Assembly: GCF_040545335.1 (NCBI RefSeq)
Contig: NZ_JBEPLU010000002.1
Location: forward strand, 792,264 to 856,263
Direction of reading: 5' to 3'
From: Phenylobacterium koreense
Lineage (GTDB): Bacteria > Pseudomonadota > Alphaproteobacteria > Caulobacterales > Caulobacteraceae
Length of the DNA stretch: 64,000 bases
Shown here one piece after another: positions 8,499-17,500 of this stretch (the first letter of the stretch is position 1; every line of letters begins with the position of its first letter). Under the pieces are notes generated by a model. The model ran no database searches. It was given only the letters and a program-made list of their open reading frames with translations, and was not told the origin of the DNA. A program made the position numbers and the translations under genes.

Positions 8499-10129
8499 AA
8501 CGCCGCTCGCCCATCGACGCCTTTCTGCGTGATCAAGCCCGTCGCCGACACGGGGATCTCGCGATCGCTGCGATCTCGGGCGCGGCCTGGGGGACGGCCG
8601 CGACGCTGATGCTCGGCCTGTCGGGCTGGTTTCTGGCCGGCGCCGCCATGGCCGGCGTGGCCGGTCTCGTGGCAGTCCAGGCGTTCAACTACCTGCTCCC
8701 CAGCGCTGGCCTTCGCGCATTCGCCATCGTCCGCACGGTCGGGCGTTACGGTGAGCGCTTTTTTTCGCATCGTGCGGCCTTGCATGCCCTGGCTGCCTTG
8801 CGCCCGGCGTTGTTCGCGGGCATCGCCGCCCTGCCCCCAGGTCGAGCGCTGGCCCTGTCGAGCGGCGAGGCCTCAGCCCGGCTCGTCCAGGACGTCGACG
8901 CGGTCGAGACGCTCTTCGTGCGTCGCTCATCGGCCTGGACGGCGGCGGCTTCGACGCTCGCCGGGGCCGGCGCGATCTTCCTGGCCTCACCGCCGGCGGC
9001 CGCCTTCTTCATCACCGGTATGGCCGCGCAGGTCCTCGCCCTCCGAAGCATGGGCGCGGCCCTGACCGCCGCGCCGTCGGCCGAACAGCTCACGGCCGCA
9101 GGCCGCCTGAAGGATGCGCTGGGCGCCTATGTTCCGGCGGTCGCGGAGTTGCGCTGCTTTGGTCTGATGGAACAGGCGATCGACGCGGTCATGGCGCGCG
9201 ACGAGGAGCTGTCGGCCGCGGTCCGCCGGCGGCGCGACGCCGACGCGATGCTGGACCTTGTACAGGCCGTACTGGCCGGCCTAACCCTGGTGGGCGTAGC
9301 GGCGCTCTCGGCTGACGCGAGCCTGCCGCTTGCCGCCTTGGCCGTACTCTGCGCCTTCGCGGGCCTGGAGGGAATCGCCGGGCTCGTCCACGCCTCGCGC
9401 GAGCAGGGCGGCGCATCGACGGCGATCGCGCGGCTCAATGCGACCATTTCCGATCCCGTAGGTCCTGATATGGCTGAAAGTAAGGATCGTGCGCGCCTGG
9501 TAGGCCGTTTGCAGATCGATGGCCTCGCCCTGCGGCCGGGCGAACGGCTCGCGCTCGTCGGCCCGGCCGGCGCCGGCAAGACCACCTTGATGGAAGCGCT
9601 GGTCGGTCTGCGGGCCGCGCCCCCGGAACGGCTGCTGATCGATGATCGTCCGGTTGAGCTCGACCATCCAGGCTGGGCCCGGGCTCTGTTCGCCTATGCG
9701 CCGCAGGACGCCCAGCTTCTCACGGGATCGGTCGCCGACAACCTGCGCCTCGGGGCGCCTGACGCCGATGAGGCGGCGCTCTGGCAGGCCCTTTCCGACG
9801 CGCAGCTTCAGGCGCGGATCATGCAGCTTCCTCACGGCCTCCACACCTGGATCGGCGATGGCGGCGAGGTGCTCTCGGGCGGCGAACGCCGACGCTTGGC
9901 GCTCGCCCGCGCGCTGTTGCGCCCTGCGCCCTGGCTGCTGCTCGATGAGCCGACGGAAGGTCTGGACCCCGCGACCGAGGCCGCCGTGGTCGCGGCGCTC
10001 GATGAGCGCCTTTGCAGGACCGGCCAAGGCCTCGTCCTGATCAGTCACAGGCGCGCGCCGCTGCGCCTTACACCGCTGCAGATCGATGTCCGGGGCCATC
10101 AGTCCGCAAGCAAACGCCAAGCACCGTAG
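8495..10129 (+). CDS. cydC: Heterodimeric thiol ABC exporter subunit CydC
   Basis: 544-residue partner of CydD, with the same half-transporter plan: membrane helices in the first 300 residues, then Walker A GPAGAGKTT, signature LSGGERRRLALARALL, Walker B WLLLDEPTEGLD and an H-loop histidine in ISHRRAPL. Translationally coupled to cydD through an ATGA overlap. Placement next to cydABX makes the assignment to cytochrome bd assembly secure, although the two subunits are mainly told apart by order and by the RTVGRYGERFFSH segment typical of CydC. Confidence 0.93.
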   Translation: MKRRSPIDAFLRDQARRRHGDLAIAAISGAAWGTAATLMLGLSGWFLAGAAMAGVAGLVAVQAFNYLLPSAGLRAFAIVRTVGRYGERFFSHRAALHALAALRPALFAGIAALPPGRALALSSGEASARLVQDVDAVETLFVRRSSAWTAAASTLAGAGAIFLASPPAAAFFITGMAAQVLALRSMGAALTAAPSAEQLTAAGRLKDALGAYVPAVAELRCFGLMEQAIDAVMARDEELSAAVRRRRDADAMLDLVQAVLAGLTLVGVAALSADASLPLAALAVLCAFAGLEGIAGLVHASREQGGASTAIARLNATISDPVGPDMAESKDRARLVGRLQIDGLALRPGERLALVGPAGAGKTTLMEALVGLRAAPPERLLIDDRPVELDHPGWARALFAYAPQDAQLLTGSVADNLRLGAPDADEAALWQALSDAQLQARIMQLPHGLHTWIGDGGEVLSGGERRRLALARALLRPAPWLLLDEPTEGLDPATEAAVVAALDERLCRTGQGLVLISHRRAPLRLTPLQIDVRGHQSASKRQAP

Positions 10130-10439
10130 GCGGCGAGCTCAAGAACGAGGCAGGCGAACAAGCGACGCGCCAGCAACATGTGGCGAGCCATGAGCGGAAC
10201 GCCGCACGCGCCAGGCCTTCCGCCGTCGAGGCTGCTGATCACGAACAGGTCCCTGCGCGCTTCAGCCCGCTTGTCCCGACCTCGCAGTGAGTTCGCCCCC
10301 AGCGCTATCGAGATGAGACGCTGCAGCTGGCGAACGGATCACCTGGATCAGCGCCCCTTTTCGATCATATCTGAAGCGCTGGCGGGGAGTTCAGCGCCGC
10401 ACGCGAACTTCGCTATGGCGGGGCTCGGCGACGTTTGAT
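10130..10439. other. Intergenic stretch, no gene seen
   Basis: About 310 bases between cydC and the DUF302 promoter. Several short open frames cross it, but none has a credible start with a ribosome binding site or recognisable protein motifs. It may be the remains of a lost gene. Confidence 0.4.
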
Positions 10440-10489
10440 TTGAGCTTGCTCAATGCCAGCCCGCTCGATGAGGCTCAGCCTGCTATAAT
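10440..10489 (+). promoter_or_regulatory. Crp/Fnr-type site and -10 element upstream of DUF302 gene
   Basis: TTGAGCTTGCTCAA at 10440-10453 is a perfect 6+6 inverted repeat fitting the TTGA-N6-TCAA pattern bound by Fnr/FixK-type regulators. TATAAT at 10484-10489 is a good -10 box, 22 bases before the DUF302 ATG. The site centre would lie about 50 bases upstream of a start point near 10496, which is not the canonical -41.5, so activation geometry is uncertain. Low-oxygen control would suit a gene beside a bd oxidase. Confidence 0.5.
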
Positions 10490-10510
10490 CGACGGCGTCA
10501 GGAGTGATGC

Positions 10511-10900
10511 ATGAGCTACTATTTCGCCAAGAAGGTGGCCGGTGGCTTCGATGAGGTCGTCTCCGCCACGCGGCAGGCGCTCGCCGCCGAGGGGTTCGGA
10601 GTCATCAGCGAGATCGACGTTCAGGCCACACTGCGGGCCAAACTCGGCGCGGACTTCCGGCCATACCTCATTTTGGGGGCCTGCAATCCCGCACTGGCGC
10701 ACCAGGCGCTGCTGATCGAAGACAAAGTCGGGACAATGCTTCCCTGCAATGTTGTGGTTCAGGCCCTGCCTGAAGGCCAGGGCGTCGAGGTCGCCGCCGT
10801 CGATCCGGTCGCTTCGATGAGCGCCATAGCCAATCCTGATTTGCGTAATGCGGCCTTGGCCGTGAGCAAGAAGCTTCAGGCGGTCATCGCCCGTCTCTGA
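10511..10900 (+). CDS. DUF302 family protein
   Basis: 129 residues, a complete DUF302 domain: an N-terminal SYYFAKKVAGGFDEVV strand-helix, the conserved GFGVISEIDVQATLRAKLG segment, and ILGACNPALAHQAL with a central cysteine, then LPCNVVV with a second cysteine. No signal peptide, so probably cytoplasmic. The biochemical role of DUF302 is not settled; it is often found with stress or low-oxygen genes. The ATG follows AGGAGTG. It is preceded by a Crp/Fnr-like site and runs convergently toward the nhaA remnant. Confidence 0.85.
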   Translation: MSYYFAKKVAGGFDEVVSATRQALAAEGFGVISEIDVQATLRAKLGADFRPYLILGACNPALAHQALLIEDKVGTMLPCNVVVQALPEGQGVEVAAVDPVASMSAIANPDLRNAALAVSKKLQAVIARL

Positions 10901-10934
10901 ACAGGTCGCGCCAGGCTCAAAATGACAGCATGCG

Positions 10935-11361
10935 ACCTGGACCGGGGGACACACGGGCCCAGCAGAGCCACGACGCCGAGTGCGAAGAAGATGTCGGTCG
11001 CCGTAGGAATGCCCCAGCCGCGGAAGGGCGAGCGGATCGGCCGCGTTGACGGACGCCCAGATGAGGCCTGGCGCCACCGCCGGCCGCGGCGATGCAGGGC
11101 AAGGCCCGGTTGGCCCATCGTGCGAGTGGGCCGTCGAGCGCCTCGCGTTTTATCTCCAGGCCCACCAGCAGGAAGAAGACCGCCATGGATGCTCATTCCC
11201 GCCAAATCTGCGTTCAGGAATGCTTCGTAGGCGACCGACAAAGGCGAATTGGCGATGATCAACGCCGTTGCCGCCGCTCCCATGAGCATCCCGCCTGAGG
11301 CGCCGCTATCGAGAAAATCACGAAGGACGGACAGCCGTCGCGTTCCGATCACGTCGGGCAT
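10935..11361 (-). pseudogene. nhaA: Na+/H+ antiporter NhaA, decayed
   Basis: Pieces of NhaA lie in order in all three leftward frames, so the gene is broken by several frameshifts and cannot make a full protein. The pieces are RRLSVLRDFLDSGASGGMLM with TALIIANSPLSVAYEAFL, then [15 protein letters not shown] from 11186, then [14 protein letters not shown], then [20 protein letters not shown]. The gene ends abruptly after the last piece at about 10935, missing more than half of the normal length of roughly 390 residues. The ATG at 11361 is the likely former start, but it lies inside a longer open frame that begins in the receiver remnant upstream. Confidence 0.85.
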
Positions 11362-11439
11362 TCGAGCGAAATCGACCACATGCCTTGGAGAGGGCGTGAA
11401 GCAATCTGGCCACCTGGCCGGGACGCGGCGCCCATTCGC

Positions 11440-11721
11440 ATTCGCCCCCGTCTGGCGGCCCCCCTCGACGTCCGGGAGGATGATGGAGCCGATATCCCAG
11501 TCTCGCTTCAAGGCCTGCGCCAGTTCCACCGCCCCTCGCCGCCCCGTCGGCGGCGAGGCGACAAGGGCGATGGTCACCGGGTGCTGGGCGGCCATGGCCG
11601 GCGCCATCCTCGCGTCAGCGGCCGGCCCGACCACGCCATGGCCATTGGTCGAGAGCCGCTCCAACAACTCGACAGAGGCGGCCTCATTGCTGCAGATCAG
11701 CAGAACAGCTTCCGAGCTCAA
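11440..11721 (-). pseudogene. Degenerate response-regulator receiver domain
   Basis: This stretch reads like a two-component receiver: EAVLLICSNEAASVELLERL, GHGVVGPAAD and GAVELAQALKRDWDIGSIIL match beta1-alpha1, alpha2 and alpha3-beta4 of the CheY fold. The place where the phosphorylated aspartate belongs reads LVASPPTG, so the key residue is missing. The frame starts at a TTG, and deleting one T from the run upstream would join it to an in-frame ATG. The frame then runs without a stop into the nhaA remnant. I take it as a decayed gene rather than a functional fusion. Confidence 0.45.
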
Positions 11722-11812
11722 AACTCATCCCCCGTCTCAACTTCACGCCAGGCTCCGTCGTAGGCCGATGAAATCCTGGACGTCCTCTGACATCGCCGTG
11801 ACGCCATCCCGC

Positions 11813-12266
11813 TCAACGGGCAAGTCTCAGATCCTGCAGGTGCTTGGCGCCGAGTCCTGAAAGATCCAGCCCGCTCGGCCGTTGGAACAGGCGCAGTGAA
11901 AAGGCTGGCATGGTAGCGATCAGGTGATCGAATATATCGCCCTGGATCTGCTCATAATCGGCCCAGGCGGTGGTTGCGGTGAAGCAGTAGATTTCCAGCG
12001 GCAAGCCAGCTTCGGTCGGCGCGAGTCGCCTGACGATGAGGGTCATATCTTTAGAGATGTCCGGCAGACTTTTCAGATAGGCCAGCACATACGCCCGGAA
12101 GGCGCCGACATTCGTCGGCCTGCGGGCGTTGACCTGGTCGACCGCCCATCCGGGCCGGGCCGAGTTCCAGGCATCGATTTCCCGCGTCTCGTCGTCGAGA
12201 TAATCCTTCAGTACGGCGATCCGGCTGAGGTCGGCTCGCTCGGATGTCTCAAGAAACCTGGAACTT
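11813..12266 (-). pseudogene. Mechanosensitive channel (MscS/YbdG-type), C-terminal fragment
   Basis: The leftward frame encodes the cytoplasmic C-terminal part of a YbdG-like MscS channel: RFLETSERADLSRIAVLKDY, RPTNVGAFRAYVLAYLKSLP, then LPLEIYCFTATTAWADYEQI and FDHLIATMPAFSLRLFQRPS. All pore and membrane helices that should precede it are absent; homology starts near 12266, where a fragment of a rightward MarR gene begins. A GTG at 12088 could start a 91-residue product, but without the pore it would not be a channel. Confidence 0.75.
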
Positions 12267-12530
12267 TCGGGCCTCGCCTCTCGTCAACGCAGCGACAAGG
12301 ACCGCCGGCAGGTGAGGCTGCAGATCACGCCCAAAGGGCTGAGCGTGCTCGAGGCAGCGCCCGATCTCCTGCAGCAACAGTTCAGCGAGCGTTTTGCGCG
12401 ACTGCCGAGTTGGGAACAGGCGATGATCTTGGCGTCGCTTGAGCGGCTGGGCGCTATGCTGGGCGCCGGCGATATGGACGCTGCGCCCCTCCTTGACGCC
12501 GGAGCCATCGACCGGCGCGATCCAGGTTAG
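12266..12530 (+). pseudogene. MarR-family regulator, C-terminal fragment
   Basis: The rightward frame gives the wing and dimerisation helices of a MarR protein: RSDKDRRQVRLQITPKG is the wing with the usual DRRQV, followed by APDLLQQQFSERFARLPSWE, QAMILASLERLGAML and DAAPLLDAGAIDR. The N-terminal half with the recognition helix is missing. The fragment begins where the truncated mscS piece begins, and the two genes point away from each other, which suggests one deletion removed both 5' ends and the shared promoter region. Confidence 0.7.
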
Positions 12531-12726
12531 AGCCTCACTCTGGCCGATGATCACGAAAAGAAGGACGTTCCGGAGGGCGTCACGGGGTCGCTCCCCTCAT
12601 CAGACCGCCTGCGCGGCCGTTTAAGCGGTCTGCTCATTCGCCCCGGGCCCGCTGCTGAGGAAACCATGACGCCGCGGCGGGACGCGGACCTATGAGACGA
12701 CCCGCATCCAGGAAGAACTCGACGGC

Positions 12727-13566
12727 TCAAGTGGCTGCGCCGCAGTTCGACCAGGCCAAATCACGATAACGATCAATGGCCTCGCCAAGCGACTTGGCGC
12801 TGGGCCCCCGCCTCAGGACGTCGCGCGACACAGACGGGAGGACACGACCGCGAGCTCTTGCGAACTTGCGGCCGACTTCCTGCAACTCAGCTCCCTGCGC
12901 GCCGACGCCCGGCGCAAGGATCAGCGTGTGCGGGAGCCGCTCAAGCAGCTTCGTGGACTCCCAGCCGATCGTGGCGCCCACGACGGCCCCTACAGCTCCA
13001 GCCATCCTGGTGTGCGCGGCGACCACGTCGTCGGCGAGCGCCTCGGTGAGCGTCCGTCCATCATCAAGCCGCGCGGACTGCAAGGCGCGCCCCTCGGGAT
13101 TGGAAGAGCGGACGACGACGAACACCATCGAGCCGGAGGCGGCGGCTTGGTCGAAGACTGGATGCAACGCCTCGAAACCGAGATATGCGTTTACGGTCAT
13201 CGCATCGCCGCCAAAGCCGCTGCCTTCGCCCAGCATGGCGGCTGCATAGCCCATCATGGTGCCGGCGACATCGCCCCGCTTGGCGTCGATCAGGCTTAGA
13301 ACGCCTTGTTCACGTAGGCGCTGGCAGACCTCGGCGAGCTGGGTCATGCCTGGTGGGCCAAATCGCTCGAAGAAGGCCGCCTGGGGTTTGACGACCGCAA
13401 CCCGGTCACTGACGGCATCGAGAACGACATCGCAGAAACGGCGCAGGCCAGCGGCGTCGCTCGGCAATCCCCAATGGGCGAACACGTCTTCCGACGGGTC
13501 AAGACCGACACACAGCGGCGAGCGGCGCTGGGCCAAGTCAGCAAAACGTTCGGCGAAGGTCTGCAT
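12727..13566 (-). CDS. pyrF: Orotidine 5'-phosphate decarboxylase, type 2
   Basis: 279 residues. Catalyses decarboxylation of OMP to UMP, the last step of pyrimidine synthesis. The active-site signature DAKRGDVAGTMMGYA is near residue 90, with an N-terminal SPLCVGLDPSED and the conserved VKPQAAFFERFG. Length and the DAKRGD form fit the longer type 2 subfamily, better known from Actinobacteria and Myxococcota than the roughly 230-residue type 1 enzyme; possible horizontal origin is inference. The start at 13566 follows a GGGAG ribosome binding site; longer in-frame starts upstream lack this. Confidence 0.9.
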   Translation of the reverse strand: MQTFAERFADLAQRRSPLCVGLDPSEDVFAHWGLPSDAAGLRRFCDVVLDAVSDRVAVVKPQAAFFERFGPPGMTQLAEVCQRLREQGVLSLIDAKRGDVAGTMMGYAAAMLGEGSGFGGDAMTVNAYLGFEALHPVFDQAAASGSMVFVVVRSSNPEGRALQSARLDDGRTLTEALADDVVAAHTRMAGAVGAVVGATIGWESTKLLERLPHTLILAPGVGAQGAELQEVGRKFARARGRVLPSVSRDVLRRGPSAKSLGEAIDRYRDLAWSNCGAAT

Positions 13567-13652
13567 CGTGAACTCCCTTAGCGGGTCACCCTGCATCTCA
13601 TCGGCAGCGTGTTGCGGCAAACGACATTAGTGAGGCAGCTTGTTCAAAAACT

Positions 13653-14150
13653 TCACATACGTCTGCTGTGTGGTCCGGCGCGCGGCCGCGCCAGGTGCGC
13701 GGCGAAGGCTTCGGGATCGGCGAGATCCGCCAGATCGCCGAAGAAGCTCAGGCGCCCGCGGGCGTAGGCGGCGGCGAGCTTCTCCAGGAAGAGCCGGCGG
13801 AAGAGGCGTGAGCACGCGCACAGGCAGGAAGAAGCCCTTGCGGCAGGCGATCCAGCGTTGGTCGACAGTCCGCCGCCCAGGGCGATGCAGTGGACATGGG
13901 GATGGTGGGTCAGCGCCGAGCCCCAGGTGTGCGGCACGGCGATGAGGCCGATGCGGGCGCCCAGGCGCTTCGGATCGACGGAGATGGTCGTCAGCGTCTC
14001 GGCGGCGGCCTTGAAGAGCAGATCGTAGACCACGGCCTTGTTCTGGAACGCGACGGCCGCGACCGGGGCCGGCGGGGTGAAGACCACGGGGAAGTAGGCG
14101 GCGGGCAGCAGGTCCGCGCCATGCTGCGGCCCGGCCTGCCGCCGCCGTCG
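13653..14150 (-). pseudogene. IS91-family transposase remnant
   Basis: Leftward fragments of an IS91/IS801-type transposase: LLPAAYFPVVFTPPAPVAAV, FQNKAVVYDLLFKAAAETL, LGARIGLIAVPHTWGSALTH and HPHVHCIALGGG. The next piece, RWIACRKGFFLPVRVL, is in another frame, and the sequence then returns to RRLFLEKLAAAYARGRLSFF. So there are at least two frameshifts, and both the zinc-finger N-terminus and the catalytic C-terminus are gone. The element is dead. It lies between pyrF and the giant autotransporter. Confidence 0.85.
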
Positions 14151-14520
14151 CCTCCAGGCCACGGCGCACGACCGGCCGCGCTCAACGCCGCCGACCACCT
14201 CGAGGGCCGCCCGCTCACCTCGCGCCGCCGCCGTCCAGGCGGCTCGGGCGAGCGCCTGCGAGCGCCCTTACGGGCCCAGACGCGAGCCGGCCAGGCCCCA
14301 GCCCCAGCCGTAATCCCCATAGCCGCGCCAAGCCGCCCCGGCGCTCTGCCAGCTGACCGCGGCTTCCTCCCTTGAAGGCTTCCGAACGCCGACCCATCAG
14401 CCGGCCCAATCTCATGCGCGAGGGCCGGCATCCGAAACCCTCAACAGGAGCAGAAGTTGGTCTCAGGGCTGAGAAGCAGACCTACGAGTCCGGCGCAGAA
14501 CGATCTTCGTCACTTCGGCT
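14151..14520. other. Intergenic stretch with no clear gene
   Basis: About 370 very GC-rich bases between the IS91 remnant and the hairpin after the autotransporter. Open frames exist on both strands, but none has a motif or ribosome binding site I trust. A glycine/tryptophan-rich leftward frame ending near 14270 (WRGYGDYGWGWGLAGS) may be the tail of a lost small surface protein. Confidence 0.3.
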
Positions 14521-14521
14521 T

Positions 14522-14551
14522 TCGAGAGGCGGCCGGGCGGCCGCCTCTCGA
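14522..14551 (-). terminator. Strong hairpin after the autotransporter gene
   Basis: A perfect 13-base-pair stem (TCGAGAGGCGGCC with its complement) closed by a 4-base GGGC loop, 6 bases beyond the autotransporter stop codon. There is no run of U after it on the leftward strand, so it is either an atypical terminator or an RNA-stabilising 3' hairpin. Confidence 0.6.
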
Positions 14552-14556
14552 TCACG

Positions 14557-17500
14557 CTAGAACCGCATCCGGAAGCCAGCCGTTCCCGAGACGGCGTAGC
14601 TGTCGCTGACTCCGGAGAGCGGGGTCTCTGCCGAGGCTTCTCCATAGACGAGATAACGGCCGGCGCCCCAACTGTAGCTGGCGCCCGCGGCCAGACCGCC
14701 CCAGGTGCGCTCGGCGCGATTGGCAAGCGGCGTTCCTGAAACATCCACCCGCGAACCGTCGAGGAACTCGTGGGTGAAGTTGACGAGGCCGTAGATCCGC
14801 CCTTCTCCGCCCGAACTCGTGACGGTCCAGTCGCGGTCGAGCGCGAGGCCGACCCGGGCCATCAGGCTGTCGCCCTCGTCGGCGGCGACCCTCGCCCCGA
14901 GCGGATCGACGAAGCCGTCGAAGTCCACCGTGGAATAGGTGAGCTGGGCCTGCGGCGTGAAGCTGAACGCGCCGGCTGCGGCCATGGTCTTGCCCGCCTC
15001 AACGGAGAGGGCGTAGCCCTTTCCGTCGACGTCTTCGGCGCGATCGCCGAGGATGCTCGAGCGCAGGTCCGTTTCGAACCAGCTGGCCTGAGCCTGGGCG
15101 TCCACATAGGCGCCTTGCGCGTCGGTCCAGGTCAGGGTCGCGCCGAAGCCCAAGGCCTGGGCGTCCAGCGATCCGCCGCCGAAGGGCGAGCCGACCGAGG
15201 TGCTCGCCTCGCCATAGTGGGCGGTGAGTCCCCCGACCAGACGACCGCCCGCCACATCGTCGGCAAGCGCCTGATCGATCCCGAACTGCACCTTCCAGCG
15301 ATCTGTTTGGAGCTTAGCGTTCGTCGTGGAGACCGCGGGTTCGATCTTCACGCGCCCACCTTCCATCCGCCCCCAGACGCTTGCGCCTGCTTCGCCGGAC
15401 CATTGCCGTGCGCCGACCCGCTGACGCATCGTCGACAGCCCGTTCAGGGTCTGAAGGGTCTGAGCGTAGGCCTCGTAGACCGGTACGCCCGGCTGATAGA
15501 GCGTAAGCTGAGGCTCGCCGGCCTCGACGGGCGCGCCCGGCTCGCCGGCCGGCCCATCCGGATCGGCCGGCCGCGGCGGTCCAGCGGTCTCGTTCACATT
15601 GGAGCGCAGTTTCCAGTCGCCGCCTTGGGCGTCCTGCCGAAGGACATAGGCGTAGGCGCCCGCCACAAGGGCGTTCTCGGCGCCCAGGCGGAAGTCGCCC
15701 TTGGCCAGCGTGAAGACCCCGTCCGACGCACCCTGGACGTCGACCACCAGGATGCCGTTCCTGGTCCGAGCCCCCAGGCCGCCGAGATTGGCGACTTCCA
15801 CCAGCGTCGAGCCGGAGGTCGAGCCTGCGACCACCAGACGATCGGCTTGCGAGTCATCGGCGCCGAGCACGGCTTCGATCTGCAGGGTCCCGCCGCGGCC
15901 TTCATAGTCGCCGGCCACCGTAAGCGTCCCAACGCTGCCTCCCGGGGCGACGATCCCTCCGGCCTGGTTGAGGAGGGAGCCGATCTGGCCGTCGCCGCTG
16001 AGCCGGCCGTCGTCGAAGACCTCGACCGCGCCACCGAGCTTGCCGTTCACGCCCAGGGTTCCGGAACGTACGTCCGTGCGGCCGCTGAAGGTCGAGCTGT
16101 CGGCGCTCAGGGTCGTGACGCCGGCGCCGGTCTGCGCGATGACGCCGCCGCCGCTGATCACGCCCGTGAAGGCCAGGTCGTCGGCTCGGTGGAAGGCGAG
16201 GCGCCCGTCGTTCCGGACGTCGCCCGCGATCGAGCCGACTTCGCCGCCGTCGCCAAGCTGCAACGTCCCGCCGCTGATTCGCGTGCCCCCCGCATAGTCG
16301 CTATCGCCAGTCAGGACGAGCGTCCCCGCGTCGGTCTTGTGCAGTTGACCCGCGCCGGTGAGCGCCGAACCGATAGTGGCCGTGAAGGCGCCGCCAAGCG
16401 CGGTCCCGTCCCCAACCCGCACGATGGATTCGGCAGCATCCAGCGAGACGGCGTCGCCCAGCAGCTGGTAGCCGTCCGAGGCGAACTGCATGCCGCTGAC
16501 GCGGATCGGTCCTTCGGAAACGTCCACCGTGACCTTGCCCGCCTCGGCCGCGAAGATCGCATAGCTTGCCGGGGTGAAGGCGCCGTTGGCCTGTCCGGTC
16601 GGCGTGGTCCAGTTTGAAGGCGAGGCCCGCCAGATCCCATCGCCGCCGCTGACGACCTTGTCGCCGGCCAGGCCGTGATCACCGTCCCAGAAATTGTATT
16701 GCGAAGGAGGCTCGCCCGGGCCGCCCGGCTCGCCAGGTCCCGGGCCGGGTCCGGGCCCCGGACCTGGCCCGCCGCCTGGCGGCACGGCGCTGACGATCAG
16801 GTTCACCTGCTGGGCGATAGAGGTCTGGATCGTTCCGTAATTGGACGGCAGCGCGCCGATGTCCAACGTGTTGTCCGTGAGCCCGCCCGTATAGTCGATC
16901 AGCCGGTAGATGCCCGGCCCGAACGCCCCGCCGGCGCTCTCGGCGACATTCAGCGTGCCGTCCAGGGTGAGGTCGCCGCCCACGACGATCAGGTCGTTCA
17001 GCGCCCCGCCCGGCGTGCCCGCCTGCCCCAGTTCCATGGCCAGGATGGCGTCGGAGGTCAGGAGCAGGTCGCCGTTGATGTTCAGCTGTCCGTAGGAGAA
17101 CCCGGGCGCCAGGGTCCCGCCGGCATTCACCGTCACATCCCCGCCGATAATGCCGTTGCCCTGGAGCACGCCGCCGTCATTGACGAAGGTCGCGCCCGTC
17201 GCGCCCGACTGGTCGCCGCCGATCACCAACGTCCCGCCGCTGACCTTGGTCTCGCCCGCGTAGGTGTTGTTGCCCGAGAGGAGCAGCGTTCCGGCGTCGG
17301 TCTTCACCAACCCGCCGGGGCCGTCGAGGTTGGCGTTGATGAGCGCGGTGACGGTGGCGCTATTGGCAGTGCCGTCCCCGACCCAGATGTTGGATTCAGC
17401 CGCGGTCAGGTTGAGGGCGTCCCCGCTGAGCTCATAGCCCGTAGCCGCGAACTGCATGCCCGAGACATTGATCGGGCCGGCCGTGGTCGCATCGACCGTG

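Noticed and set aside
12601-12632. Terminator after pyrF (CAGACCGC with GCGGTCTG)
   Set aside because: Loop of 16 bases, short stem, no T run and about 100 bases past the stop; too weak to call.
14770-16617. 615-codon rightward open frame antisense to the autotransporter
   Set aside because: Product is compositionally biased (Ala, Arg, Gly, Val) with no motif; it mirrors the repeats of the real gene on the other strand. The same holds for the 677-codon frame at 18691-20724.
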